Origin: RGIG9608 sp045602425
Lineage (GTDB): Bacteria > Bacteroidota > Bacteroidia > Bacteroidales > Paludibacteraceae
Reading direction: 5' to 3'
DNA: 64,000 bases
Assembly (NCBI GenBank): GCA_045602425.1
Contig: JAZSBO010000016.1
Location: 82,083 to 146,082, forward strand
Shown: positions 9,598 to 17,598 of the stretch, piece by piece
Layout: every line of letters begins with the position of its first letter
Position numbering within the stretch: position 1 is the stretch's first letter
Notes under the pieces: generated by a model
Told to the model about the DNA's origin: nothing
Database searches by the model: none
Seen by the model: only the letters and a program-made list of their open reading frames with translations
Program-made: the position numbers and the translations under genes

Positions 9598-9680
9598 ATA
9601 ACCTCGGTTGTGTACTTTTTGGCGACAAAATGTGAATTTGCTGGACGCATTAAATCCTCCTCTTTCGATAGAGTACAACT

Positions 9681-9688
9681 TATTTTTG
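9681..9688 (+). promoter_or_regulatory. -7 element for lipoprotein A
   Basis: TATTTTTG lies 33 bases before the ATG at 9722. The equivalent gene B also has TATTTTTG about 40 bases before its ATG, which supports both. Confidence 0.55.
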
Positions 9689-9721
9689 TAGTTCTTTAAC
9701 TAAAACTAAAAAATAAGAATT

Positions 9722-11296
9722 ATGAACAAGAAAATTTTTTTCGCAGCACTTTTTCTTGCTGCTTTGAGTATTGGATTTATAGCGTGCGATAATGATGACG
9801 ACCCACGTTTGGATAACGATGATGACAACACTGAAAACGTTGTTGACGATGATTCTACAGATATTGATAGCGACTCTATAGATAATGTCGAAGGCGAAGA
9901 GGATTACTACAACTGCGACACTACCGAGATGGTGTGTACAGGTAAAGCCTATGATATTACGACAACTACAGCGAAAGTGGCTGCTACCGTCCATATCCCT
10001 TTTACGCTATTAGCACAATGTAAATTAGGCGTACAAGTATCGAGCAGCAAAGAGGATTTGATAGCTCACGAAAACGTAACAAACTTTACTACGAAAGACC
10101 TTACAGGAAACGACTTTGTGGTAAATCTCAAAGATTTGAAATCGGGTGCAACCACTTATTACTATTGTGCATATATTTATTTAAATGGTATCTATCACTA
10201 CGGACTGATACGTGAGTTTAAAACTTGGTGTGTATTAACGTTAAAAACGAAGGGAGATAATGCTACTAGCACTACAATAGGGGCAGGCGAATTTGCTTAT
10301 GGTACAGAAGCTCCTATATCTACTACATCAGGAGAAAATTACTACTTTACCTCTTGGAGCGACTGCGATAGTAAGGAACTCTCTCGTACGATAACCTTAA
10401 CTTCCGATAGCACTATCACCGCAAATTTTGCAAAGAAGCCTTACTTGACTGTGAAAACAGAATATGCTTCTTGTGGTACAGTATCGGGCTCGGGCTATTA
10501 TATGCCAGGCGAGGAAGTAACCATTACAGCCACACCGAAACCTGGTTTTAAGTTTGTGAAGTGGAACGATAGCAACACGGATAATACGAGGATTATCACT
10601 ATGGGTTATGTTAGTGTAACTTACACTGCTACATTTGAAGTTTCTCCAAATAATGTTATTTCAGGTACAGAAAACGGCTACGATTACGTAGACCTTGGTT
10701 TGCCAAGTGGCTTAAAGTGGGCAACTTGCAACGTAGGTGCAACTAAACCTGAAGAGTATGGTAACTATTACGCTTGGGGCGAAGTGGAACCAAAAACTGA
10801 ATATAATTGGAGTACTTATAAATTTATGGATTCGAGTATCAATGATTGGAATGGTGTAACTAAATACACCTTTGCTGATGGTCAAACGTCTGGCGTATGG
10901 TATGATGGCGAAGGTTACTTTATTGGCGATAACAAAACCGTTCTCGATAAAGAAGACGATGCCGCAGTAGTAAATATGGGAGGCGAATGGCGTATGCCAA
11001 CAGTCACAGAATTAGAAGAATTAAAGACTGAATGTACTTGTACATGGACTACATTGAATGGCGTTAATGGCTGTAATGTAGAAGGCCCTAACGGAAACGC
11101 TATCTTCCTCCCTGCTGCTGGCTATCGCCTTGATAGTGATTTGAGCAGAGCGGGATCGTACGGCAGCTATTGGTCGAGTTCGCTCTATGTGTGGGATTCG
11201 GGCGATGCCCGGGGCTTCGACTTCTATTCGGGCCCTGTGGGTTGGTGCTTCTTCTACCGCTACATCGGTCTTTCTGTGCGTGGCGTGTGTCCTTAA
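9722..11296 (+). CDS. Surface lipoprotein with InlB-like repeats and a FISUMP/DUF1566 C-terminal domain, copy A
   Basis: A 524-aa lipoprotein. The signal peptide MNKKIFFAALFLAALSIG ends at a FIAC lipobox and is followed by the acidic stretch DNDDDPRLDNDDD, like the surface-export signals of Bacteroidota. Next come a fibronectin-like domain (about 60-170), two divergent InlB B-repeats (about 175-315; TANFAKKPYLTVKTEYASCG joins them) and the FISUMP domain from about 320 (GYDYVDLGLPSGLKWATCNV, then WRMPTVTELEEL, then YWSSS). FISUMP/DUF1566 domains are related to the C-type-lectin/FGE fold. The last 40 codons are adenine-poor (see 11166-11290). Paralog B (24604-25686) lacks the InlB repeats. A binding or adhesion role is inferred. 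Confidence 0.85.
   Translation: MNKKIFFAALFLAALSIGFIACDNDDDPRLDNDDDNTENVVDDDSTDIDSDSIDNVEGEEDYYNCDTTEMVCTGKAYDITTTTAKVAATVHIPFTLLAQCKLGVQVSSSKEDLIAHENVTNFTTKDLTGNDFVVNLKDLKSGATTYYYCAYIYLNGIYHYGLIREFKTWCVLTLKTKGDNATSTTIGAGEFAYGTEAPISTTSGENYYFTSWSDCDSKELSRTITLTSDSTITANFAKKPYLTVKTEYASCGTVSGSGYYMPGEEVTITATPKPGFKFVKWNDSNTDNTRIITMGYVSVTYTATFEVSPNNVISGTENGYDYVDLGLPSGLKWATCNVGATKPEEYGNYYAWGEVEPKTEYNWSTYKFMDSSINDWNGVTKYTFADGQTSGVWYDGEGYFIGDNKTVLDKEDDAAVVNMGGEWRMPTVTELEELKTECTCTWTTLNGVNGCNVEGPNGNAIFLPAAGYRLDSDLSRAGSYGSYWSSSLYVWDSGDARGFDFYSGPVGWCFFYRYIGLSVRGVCP
11166..11290 (+). other. Variable-region-like 3' segment of lipoprotein A
   Basis: This segment is bounded by 24 bases (starting GCTATTGGTCGAG) and 18 bases (TCTGTGCGTGGCGTGTGT) that are identical in copy B (25535-25674). 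The 28 codons between differ nearly everywhere from copy B; 14 of them end in C and none ends in A. The 120 bases 11161-11280 contain 11 adenines, against 37 in 10681-10800 of the same gene. The pattern is as expected if AAC/ATC-type codons of a template had been mutated at adenines, as in diversity-generating retroelements. No template repeat is visible in the window. Confidence 0.5.
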
Positions 11297-11327
11297 GAAT
11301 CTTACCCTTGTCCCCCTTACTGGCAGA

Positions 11328-11442
11328 GAAAATGTGTGAGGGTGGGCTGTAGGGGCGTAGTGTAGCGCCCCTACTCCCCAAGCCCACACCGCACATTTTC
11401 CGCCGGGGCAGAAAAAAATGTAGGGACGCACGCAGTGCGTCC
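11328..11442 (+). repeat. GC-rich REP-like hairpins downstream of lipoprotein A
   Basis: There are two units. In the first, GAAAATGTG (11328-11336) pairs with CACATTTTC (11392-11400) and encloses an inner hairpin, GTAGGGGCG (11349-11357) with CGCCCCTAC (11366-11374). In the second, GGACGCAC (11424-11431) pairs with GTGCGTCC (11435-11442) and is preceded by GTAG. A GTAG tetranucleotide before a palindrome is typical of REP sequences served by REP-type TnpA transposases. The block is much more GC-rich than its surroundings. It may also act as terminator for lipoprotein A. Confidence 0.7.
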
Positions 11443-11503
11443 GCAAGAAAAAAGTGAAGTGAAATAAGAAATACCTAATTTTTTAGTAGTATAAATATCC
11501 GAT

Positions 11504-12559
11504 ATGGAAAATAAAGTTTTTAAAAAAGTCTGTCAAATTTTAGAGCAGTCGGATGGAGAGTTTTATGTTGATAGATTAAAAAATGCTCTTGCGGAATATG
11601 AGACTTTTATACAAAGTCTAAATTTTAATAACAAAGAACAAATAAAAAATAGTGTATCAAATACTATCAAAAAAATAAATAATATTGTAGGGTATTATAT
11701 GAGTGGAAAAATTTCTTCTGCTTATATAGCATTTGATAGATGGTGGTTTACTTCTCAAAAACAAGAAGAAGATACTGATTTCCATACCGAACCTAAACCT
11801 ACCAAAGATTTACGTTTAAAGTTTCTATTAAAACTAACACTATGCAATAAAGACAACGAGACTTTTAAAGAAAATTGGTATAGAATACGTAAAAAAGAAG
11901 GACCTGCTTTATATAAAATAAAAGATATGTTTCATGTCCCATTTGAGATGAGAGGTAAAATAGGTAATAATCGATATAGCTTATCGGGTTATCCTTGCTT
12001 GTATTTAGGGAAGTCGATATTGGATTGTTGGCAAGAGATGAATGCTCCAGCATTAAGCGATTGTTGTATATCTGCTTTTCGTTTTAAATCAACAATGAAA
12101 GTTTTAGATTTTCGTTTAAGGGTAGTAAATACTAATGATTTAAATGATTATTTGCAAATTCTACCTCTTATTATAGCGTGTTCAATTCCTGTTCCTGCAA
12201 GAAATGTTAACGATGTTTTTCATCCTGAATATATTTTTCCTCAGTTTATTATGCATGGAATAGTGAAAGGTATTTTAAATAATATTGATATTGATGGAAT
12301 AGTTTATACTTCATCGAAATATAATTCACAGGTAAAATTTAAAGTAGATTTGTTTGATAATATTGCCATTCCTGTTAAGAAAATTCAAAAAAGAGGATTT
12401 TGTTCTTGTTTAAAAGATAATATAGAACTAACAGCCTCAAAATGCTATGAATATGAAATGCTATTAGGAAATATTAATATTTCCCAGACTCAAAAATATG
12501 AGGATACAATATTCGGACAAATGGAAAAAGGATTCTCTGATTTTCAAAATATTATATAA
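11504..12559 (+). CDS. RES-domain protein with helical N-terminal part
   Basis: A 351-aa protein. Residues 1-80 are predicted to be helical (VCQILEQSDGEFYVDRLKNA and onward). From about 125 it resembles RES-domain proteins: a conserved Arg in WYRIRKKEGPALY, MFHVPFEMRGKIGNNRYSLS, then GYPCLYLGKSILDCWQEM, which supplies the Arg, Tyr and Glu positions of the family. RES proteins include NAD-degrading toxins of Xre-RES toxin-antitoxin pairs, but those are usually 150-230 aa. Longer forms carry an extra helical N-terminal domain. No Xre antitoxin directly abuts it; the nearest HTH protein is at 9400. The gene is very AT-rich, unlike the GC-rich block before it. Function is not shown. Confidence 0.6.
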   Translation: MENKVFKKVCQILEQSDGEFYVDRLKNALAEYETFIQSLNFNNKEQIKNSVSNTIKKINNIVGYYMSGKISSAYIAFDRWWFTSQKQEEDTDFHTEPKPTKDLRLKFLLKLTLCNKDNETFKENWYRIRKKEGPALYKIKDMFHVPFEMRGKIGNNRYSLSGYPCLYLGKSILDCWQEMNAPALSDCCISAFRFKSTMKVLDFRLRVVNTNDLNDYLQILPLIIACSIPVPARNVNDVFHPEYIFPQFIMHGIVKGILNNIDIDGIVYTSSKYNSQVKFKVDLFDNIAIPVKKIQKRGFCSCLKDNIELTASKCYEYEMLLGNINISQTQKYEDTIFGQMEKGFSDFQNII

Positions 12560-12638
12560 ATATTGTATCCTTAAAAACGAATCGGTCCACAAGTTTGTGT
12601 ACCAAGTTTTTTAGGATTATTTAATATCGTAAAGAAAT

Positions 12639-12671
12639 AAAAAAGCACAAGCCGAAGGCTTGTGCTTTTTT
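12639..12671. terminator. Bidirectional terminator between the RES gene and rubrerythrin
   Basis: AAAAAAGCACAAGCC (12639-12653), loop GAA, then GGCTTGTGCTTTTTT (12657-12671): a perfect 15-bp stem with A and T runs on both sides, between two convergent genes. Confidence 0.9.
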
Positions 12672-12692
12672 GTTGGTTATGCGTTACGCAAA

Positions 12693-13265
12693 TTAGATGT
12701 TCTTTTTCATCACTTCGAAGTGTGCTTGTGGGTGAGCACATGCAGGGCATAGTTCGGGTGCAGCAGTGCCTTCGTAGATAAAACCGCAGTTGCGGCATTG
12801 CCATACGGTGATTTCGTCTTTTTTGAAAACGGTTCCGTTTTCTATGTTTCTTACGAAAGCAAGGTAGCGTTCTTCGTGTCCTTTTTCAGCTACAGCAATG
12901 TTGCGATACATCAAAGCAATTTCAGGAAAACCTTCTGCTTCAGCCACATCGGCAAAATGAGGATAAGCCTCTGCCCACTCTTCGTGCTCGCCCATAGCGG
13001 CAGCTTTTAGGTTTTCGATAGTAGTGCCAATCACTCCAGCAGGGAAACAAGCTTTTACTTCTACTTCGCCGCCTTCGAGGTGTTTAAACATACGTTTTGC
13101 ATGCTCTTTTTCTTGATCGGCAGTTTCGCTGAAAATAGCAGCCATTTGTTCGTACCCTTCTTTTTTTGCTACGCTAGCAAAGTAAGTATAACGCATACGT
13201 GCTTGCGATTCGCCCGCAAACGATTGCATAAGATTTTTTTCGGTTTGTGTTCCTTTAATGCTCAT
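12693..13265 (-). CDS. rbr: Rubrerythrin
   Basis: A 190-aa di-iron peroxidase that reduces hydrogen peroxide in the cytoplasm of anaerobes. The N-terminal ferritin-like four-helix part has the iron-ligand motifs ESQARMRY (about 19-26), ADQEKEHAKRM (about 48-58), GEHEEWAE and EKGHEERY. The C-terminal rubredoxin-like domain has CRNCG and CPACAH (about 155-180), the FeS4 cysteine pairs. The length is that of the classical two-domain form. It is followed by a strong bidirectional terminator and preceded by tsaE on the same strand with only 19 bases between them, so the two may be cotranscribed. Confidence 0.97.
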   Translation of the reverse strand: MSIKGTQTEKNLMQSFAGESQARMRYTYFASVAKKEGYEQMAAIFSETADQEKEHAKRMFKHLEGGEVEVKACFPAGVIGTTIENLKAAAMGEHEEWAEAYPHFADVAEAEGFPEIALMYRNIAVAEKGHEERYLAFVRNIENGTVFKKDEITVWQCRNCGFIYEGTAAPELCPACAHPQAHFEVMKKNI

Positions 13266-13284
13266 AGTTGTAAAAATTTAAAAA

Positions 13285-13707
13285 TTAGATATTAAATGTA
13301 ACGTTTCGTGTCCCGTCTTTGTTTTCGTTGATGTTTACCCGTAGGCAGCTGTCGGGCAAAATATTTTCGACTTTTTCTGCCCATTCCATCAAGCAAAATT
13401 CGTTGCTGTTCCAATATTCTTCAATACCAAAATCGAAAGCCTCTACTTCGTTTTTTAAGCGATAAAAATCGAAGTGGAAGATTTTTCTCTTGTCGTCGTA
13501 GTCGTATTCGTTTACAATTGAAAACGTAGGACTATTGACAATGTCGTCAGTACCAAGCACTTCGCAAATAGCTTTTATGAACGTGGTTTTGCCAACACCC
13601 ATTTCGCCGAAAAACGCAATAATACGCTGTTTCCCAATGCTTTTGAGAAAATCGTTTGCTGCTCGATGCAAATCGTTGATGGAATGTATGACAATAGTCT
13701 GTTGCAT
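13285..13707 (-). CDS. tsaE: tRNA threonylcarbamoyladenosine biosynthesis ATPase TsaE
   Basis: A 140-aa P-loop ATPase that works with TsaB, TsaC and TsaD to make the t6A37 modification of ANN-decoding tRNAs. The Walker A motif GEMGVGKTT is at residues 34-42. NSPTFSIVNEY and the FHFDFYRL stretch, which holds the Walker B-like Asp, are typical of the family, as is CLMEWAEKVENILP. It starts at ATG 13707 with a TATTTTTG -7 box just upstream, in a region shared with the divergent methyltransferase gene. Confidence 0.96.
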   Translation of the reverse strand: MQQTIVIHSINDLHRAANDFLKSIGKQRIIAFFGEMGVGKTTFIKAICEVLGTDDIVNSPTFSIVNEYDYDDKRKIFHFDFYRLKNEVEAFDFGIEEYWNSNEFCLMEWAEKVENILPDSCLRVNINENKDGTRNVTFNI

Positions 13708-13723
13708 AGTTTTACCATTTTTG

Positions 13724-13731
13724 CAAAAATA
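13724..13731 (-). promoter_or_regulatory. -7 element for tsaE
   Basis: On the minus strand the sequence reads TATTTTTG, 16 bases upstream of the tsaE start codon. Confidence 0.55.
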
Positions 13732-13780
13732 AAAAAATAAGTTTTAAGATGAGATTCTTTATAGAGATTTTATTCGGTAG

Positions 13781-13812
13781 TTTGTAGCAAACAGATATTC
13801 ATTGTAATTTTG
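13781..13812 (+). promoter_or_regulatory. Promoter for the methyltransferase gene
   Basis: TTTG (13781-13784), 20 bases, then TAATTTTG (13805-13812): a good match to the Bacteroidota consensus. It lies so close to the ATGs at 13816 and 13819 that the mRNA would be almost leaderless. Confidence 0.6.
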
Positions 13813-13815
13813 TCA

Positions 13816-15006
13816 ATGATGAATGCTTTGACTGAAAAATTTATAGAAGAACACGCTTCGGATAATCTCGACCGTTTGTTGCTGAATGCTTCAAAATATC
13901 AGGGAGTAGATGTAGCATGGGCTGTACATCAGATAGATGCTCGCCGAAAAATGAGTGCAAAGTTGCCTTCGTGGGCGAACAATCCTAAATTGCATTTTCC
14001 TGTTCGTTTGTCAATGGAGCAATGCTCTTCCGAACAGACAGCGAGGTATAAAGCATCGTTGTGCTCAGGTGATACGATGGCAGACCTGACAGGTGGTTTT
14101 GGTGTTGATTGTTTTTTTGTTGGGCAACAATTTCGAAAAGTTTTCTACGTAGAGCAAAATGCTGAACTTTGTGCATTGGCTCGCCATAATTTTTCTGTTT
14201 TAAAATTTTTGCATACAGAAATCTTAGAAGTCGCAGCAGAAACATTCCTTGCTCAAATGGGAGTTGTTGATATGATTTTTCTTGATCCTGCTCGTCGTGA
14301 TGCTTTGGGACGTAAAGTTGTTGCATTGACCAATTGTACACCAGACATTACAGCATTGTTGCCACTCCTGAAGCAGAAATCGAAATACTTATTACTGAAA
14401 CTATCGCCAATGCTTGACATTGCCTCGGTGTTGCGTCAAATGCCTTGGGTGAACGAGGTGCATGTTGTAGCGGTCGATGGCGAATGTAAAGAACTTTTGT
14501 TTTTGATAAGATGGGACGAACAATGTGAAACTCGATTTTTTGCAGTGGATTTGCAGAAAAATAACCGACAGCAAAGTTTTTCTTTTACGCTTTCCGAAGA
14601 GCAGAATGCTGTATGTGAATATGCCAACGAGGTTGGTACTTATTTGTACGAACCCGATGTAGCAATACTGAAATCGGGAGCCTTTCGTCTTTTTGCACAA
14701 CGTTTTGGGCTGAAAAAGTTGCATCAGAATACGCATCTTTATACATCTGATACATTGGTAGAGTCGTCTCCTAGTAGAATTTTCGTAGTGGAAAATCAGG
14801 CTGGTTTTTCGAAAAAAAGTCTGAATAAAATTTTGAGTAATATGAAATCGGCTAATATCTCTATTCGTAATTTTCCGGAGTCGGTCGATGTGCTTCGGCG
14901 GAGATTGAAACTAAAAGATGGTGGCGACGATTTTTTGTTTGCTTGTACGAATTTTAATAATGAAAAAATACTTATCAAATGTAAAAGATACGTTCCTATG
15001 GGTTAA
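13816..15006 (+). CDS. SAM-dependent methyltransferase with THUMP-like domain
   Basis: A protein of about 396 aa of a Bacteroidota family annotated as class I methyltransferase/THUMP-like. ADLTGGFGVDCFFVG near residue 92 is the glycine-rich SAM-binding loop, VFYVEQN supplies the acidic ribose-binding residue, and DMIFLDPARRD (about 154-164) resembles the DPPR catalytic loop of RNA and DNA methyltransferases. The C-terminal 150 residues form the THUMP-like part. The substrate is unknown; a tRNA or rRNA target is likely from the fold. ATG 13816 and 13819 are both possible starts; the TTG at 13810 lies inside the promoter. Confidence 0.82.
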   Translation: MMNALTEKFIEEHASDNLDRLLLNASKYQGVDVAWAVHQIDARRKMSAKLPSWANNPKLHFPVRLSMEQCSSEQTARYKASLCSGDTMADLTGGFGVDCFFVGQQFRKVFYVEQNAELCALARHNFSVLKFLHTEILEVAAETFLAQMGVVDMIFLDPARRDALGRKVVALTNCTPDITALLPLLKQKSKYLLLKLSPMLDIASVLRQMPWVNEVHVVAVDGECKELLFLIRWDEQCETRFFAVDLQKNNRQQSFSFTLSEEQNAVCEYANEVGTYLYEPDVAILKSGAFRLFAQRFGLKKLHQNTHLYTSDTLVESSPSRIFVVENQAGFSKKSLNKILSNMKSANISIRNFPESVDVLRRRLKLKDGGDDFLFACTNFNNEKILIKCKRYVPMG

Positions 15007-15172
15007 TTTTCGTATTTTTACAACGTTTTTTTGGCACATTGCTTGTTAATAGAAGTAAATGTTTTTTGTAAAAACGATTAAGTATTTTATATTCAGGCAA
15101 ATAATAAAATGATGAAAAGTTGTTTAAAACAGCATCTTGCGTCATTTTGGCATAATTAAGAAAATTATTTTT

Positions 15173-17587
15173 ATGGATAAATCTTTGGAAGAATTGTTGT
15201 TTGATGGTGTTGCAGAGTCGCATACAGAGTTTATACCTGTGGTGACCGACGAAGATGAAATATTGACAGTAGATGCAAAAGATGGCGATGAGTTGCCTTT
15301 GATTCCTTTGCGAAATATGGTATTGTTTCCAGGCGTGGTATTGCCTGTTTCTGTTGGACGTGAAAAAACTTTACGATTGATACGTTCGGCATATAACAAC
15401 AACGAAGAAATTTGTGTTGCAACGCAAAAAGAAGCAAAAAAAGAAGATCCCGAATTGGGTGATTTGTATGAAACGGGAACTGTTTCCAAAATTATTCGTA
15501 TTTTAGAAATGCCTGACAATACGACTACGGTGATTTTGCAAGGGAAACAGCGTGCCGATATTTTGGAACTGACTAAAACGACACCTTTTTTGCATGCAAG
15601 AGTTCAAATGCGTGAAGATATTACGCCCGATGCTGACAATGAAGTTTTTCAGGCACTTGTAGAAGCAATCAAAGATCTTGCAGTAAAAATTATAAAATTG
15701 GGTGTTGTCCCATCGGAGGCAACGTTTGCTGTTCGTAATATAGAGCCGCCTCGTATTTTGATAAATTTTATTTGTACGAATTTTAATTTAAAGGTCGAAG
15801 ACAAGATGTTGTTGCTTTTGCCTGACGAATTAGAAAAACGTGGTACATTGCTCTTGAATATGCTGACGAAGGAACTTCAGTTGCTTGAAATAAAGGCAAA
15901 TATACAGTCGAAAGCTCGTTCGGGTATCGATCAACAGCAACGCGAGTTTTTCCTACAGCAACAGATGAAAACCATTCAGGACGAATTGGGTGGTGGCGAC
16001 AGCGAACAAGAATTAGATGAATTCCGTGAACGTGCAAAATCTAAAAAGTGGGACGAAAAAGTCAAAAAAGTTTTTGAAAAAGAGTTGCGACGCTTGGAGC
16101 GTACAAATCCGCATTCGCCAGACTATTCCGTACAGTTAAATTATGTAGAAACAATACTGAATCTGCCATGGAATGAATATACCGAAGATAACTTTGATTT
16201 GAAGCGTGCACAACGAATTCTTGACAAAGACCATTATGGTTTAGATGATGTCAAAGAACGAATATTGGAGCATTTAGCTGTTTTGAAATTACAGAAAAAT
16301 TTTAAATCTCCGATAATTTGCCTTTATGGACCTCCTGGAGTTGGAAAAACTTCGTTGGGGAAATCCATCGCCGAATCGTTGAATAGAAAGTATGCCCGTG
16401 TGTCGTTAGGCGGAATGCAAGATGAAGCAGAGATACGTGGACACAGAAGAACTTACATAGGAGCGTTGCCCGGTCGAATTATTCAAAATATTCAGAAAGT
16501 AGCTTCTTCGAATCCTGTTTTTGTCCTTGACGAAATAGACAAAGTGAATAGCGATTTTAAGGGTGATCCTGCATCGGCTTTGCTCGAAGTGCTCGACCCT
16601 GAACAGAATGCTACATTCCATGATAATTATTTGGATTTGGATTATGACTTGTCAAAGGTTTTGTTTATTGCAACGGCAAATAACCTGTCAGGAATAAGTA
16701 AACCATTGTTAGATAGAATGGAATTGATAGAGGTTAGTGGCTATGTGATCGAAGAAAAAATCGAGATAGCTCAAAAATACTTAATTCCAAAGCAACTCGA
16801 CGCTCATGGACTTAAAAAAACGGATTTGACGTTTTCGAAGAGTATCGTTCGCGATTTGATAGAGTCGTATACTCGTGAGTCAGGAGTCAGAGAGTTGGAT
16901 AGAGTTGTGGCAAAGGTGGTGCGAAAAATTGCAAAAAAAGTCGCAATGGAGGAATCGTACAAACAAACTTTGACTATAAAAGATATTCGTGAATTGCTTG
17001 GTGTGCCTCGTTATTCGAGAGATAAATATCAAGGAAATGAGTATGTTGGAGTTGTAACGGGATTGGCATGGACAAGTGTTGGTGGCGAAATTCTGTTTAT
17101 TGAAGCAAGTTTGAGTAAAGGGAAAGAGAAAAAACTGACATTAACAGGAAATTTGGGAGATGTGATGAAAGAATCGGCAGTGTTGGCATTGGAATATATA
17201 AAATCACATACTGCAGAGTTAGGTGTAGATGAAGATTCTTTGAATGAAAATAATATTCATATACACGTTCCTGAAGGAGCAATTCCTAAAGATGGTCCTT
17301 CGGCGGGAATTACTATGGTAACAGCTTTGGTGTCGGCTTTGAAAAAGTGCCGTGTACGGAAAGGTATTGCTATGACTGGCGAAATAACTCTTCGAGGAAA
17401 AGTGTTGCCTGTTGGTGGTATCCGAGAGAAAATATTAGCTGCTAAGCGAGCCGGTATTTCTGAAATAATTTTATGCGAAGAGAATAAAAAAGATATTGAT
17501 GAAATAAAACCAACATATCTGAAAGGATTAATATTTCATTATGTAAAAGATATAAAGGATGTCCTTAGGGTTGCGTTAGAGAAATAA
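15173..17587 (+). CDS. lon: ATP-dependent protease Lon
   Basis: An 804-aa cytosolic AAA+ protease. The N-terminal substrate domain begins LPLIPLRNMVLFPGVVLPVS at about residue 40. Walker A GPPGVGKTS starts at 386 and Walker B FVLDEIDKV follows. The C-terminal peptidase domain contains the catalytic dyad S710 (in PKDGPSAG) and K753 (in GGIREK), 43 residues apart as in E. coli Lon. An in-frame TTG at 15137 would add 12 residues, but the ATG at 15173 is preferred. GH95 follows 11 bases after the stop, so lon may lead an operon with GH95, prfA and the thioesterase. Confidence 0.98.
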   Translation: MDKSLEELLFDGVAESHTEFIPVVTDEDEILTVDAKDGDELPLIPLRNMVLFPGVVLPVSVGREKTLRLIRSAYNNNEEICVATQKEAKKEDPELGDLYETGTVSKIIRILEMPDNTTTVILQGKQRADILELTKTTPFLHARVQMREDITPDADNEVFQALVEAIKDLAVKIIKLGVVPSEATFAVRNIEPPRILINFICTNFNLKVEDKMLLLLPDELEKRGTLLLNMLTKELQLLEIKANIQSKARSGIDQQQREFFLQQQMKTIQDELGGGDSEQELDEFRERAKSKKWDEKVKKVFEKELRRLERTNPHSPDYSVQLNYVETILNLPWNEYTEDNFDLKRAQRILDKDHYGLDDVKERILEHLAVLKLQKNFKSPIICLYGPPGVGKTSLGKSIAESLNRKYARVSLGGMQDEAEIRGHRRTYIGALPGRIIQNIQKVASSNPVFVLDEIDKVNSDFKGDPASALLEVLDPEQNATFHDNYLDLDYDLSKVLFIATANNLSGISKPLLDRMELIEVSGYVIEEKIEIAQKYLIPKQLDAHGLKKTDLTFSKSIVRDLIESYTRESGVRELDRVVAKVVRKIAKKVAMEESYKQTLTIKDIRELLGVPRYSRDKYQGNEYVGVVTGLAWTSVGGEILFIEASLSKGKEKKLTLTGNLGDVMKESAVLALEYIKSHTAELGVDEDSLNENNIHIHVPEGAIPKDGPSAGITMVTALVSALKKCRVRKGIAMTGEITLRGKVLPVGGIREKILAAKRAGISEIILCEENKKDIDEIKPTYLKGLIFHYVKDIKDVLRVALEK

Positions 17588-17598
17588 AAAATGCTGTT

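Noticed and set aside
11170..11446. Open frames on both strands over the 3' end of lipoprotein A and the GC-rich block
   Set aside because: They exist only because the segment is GC-rich and lacks A/T stop codons; no start signals or families.
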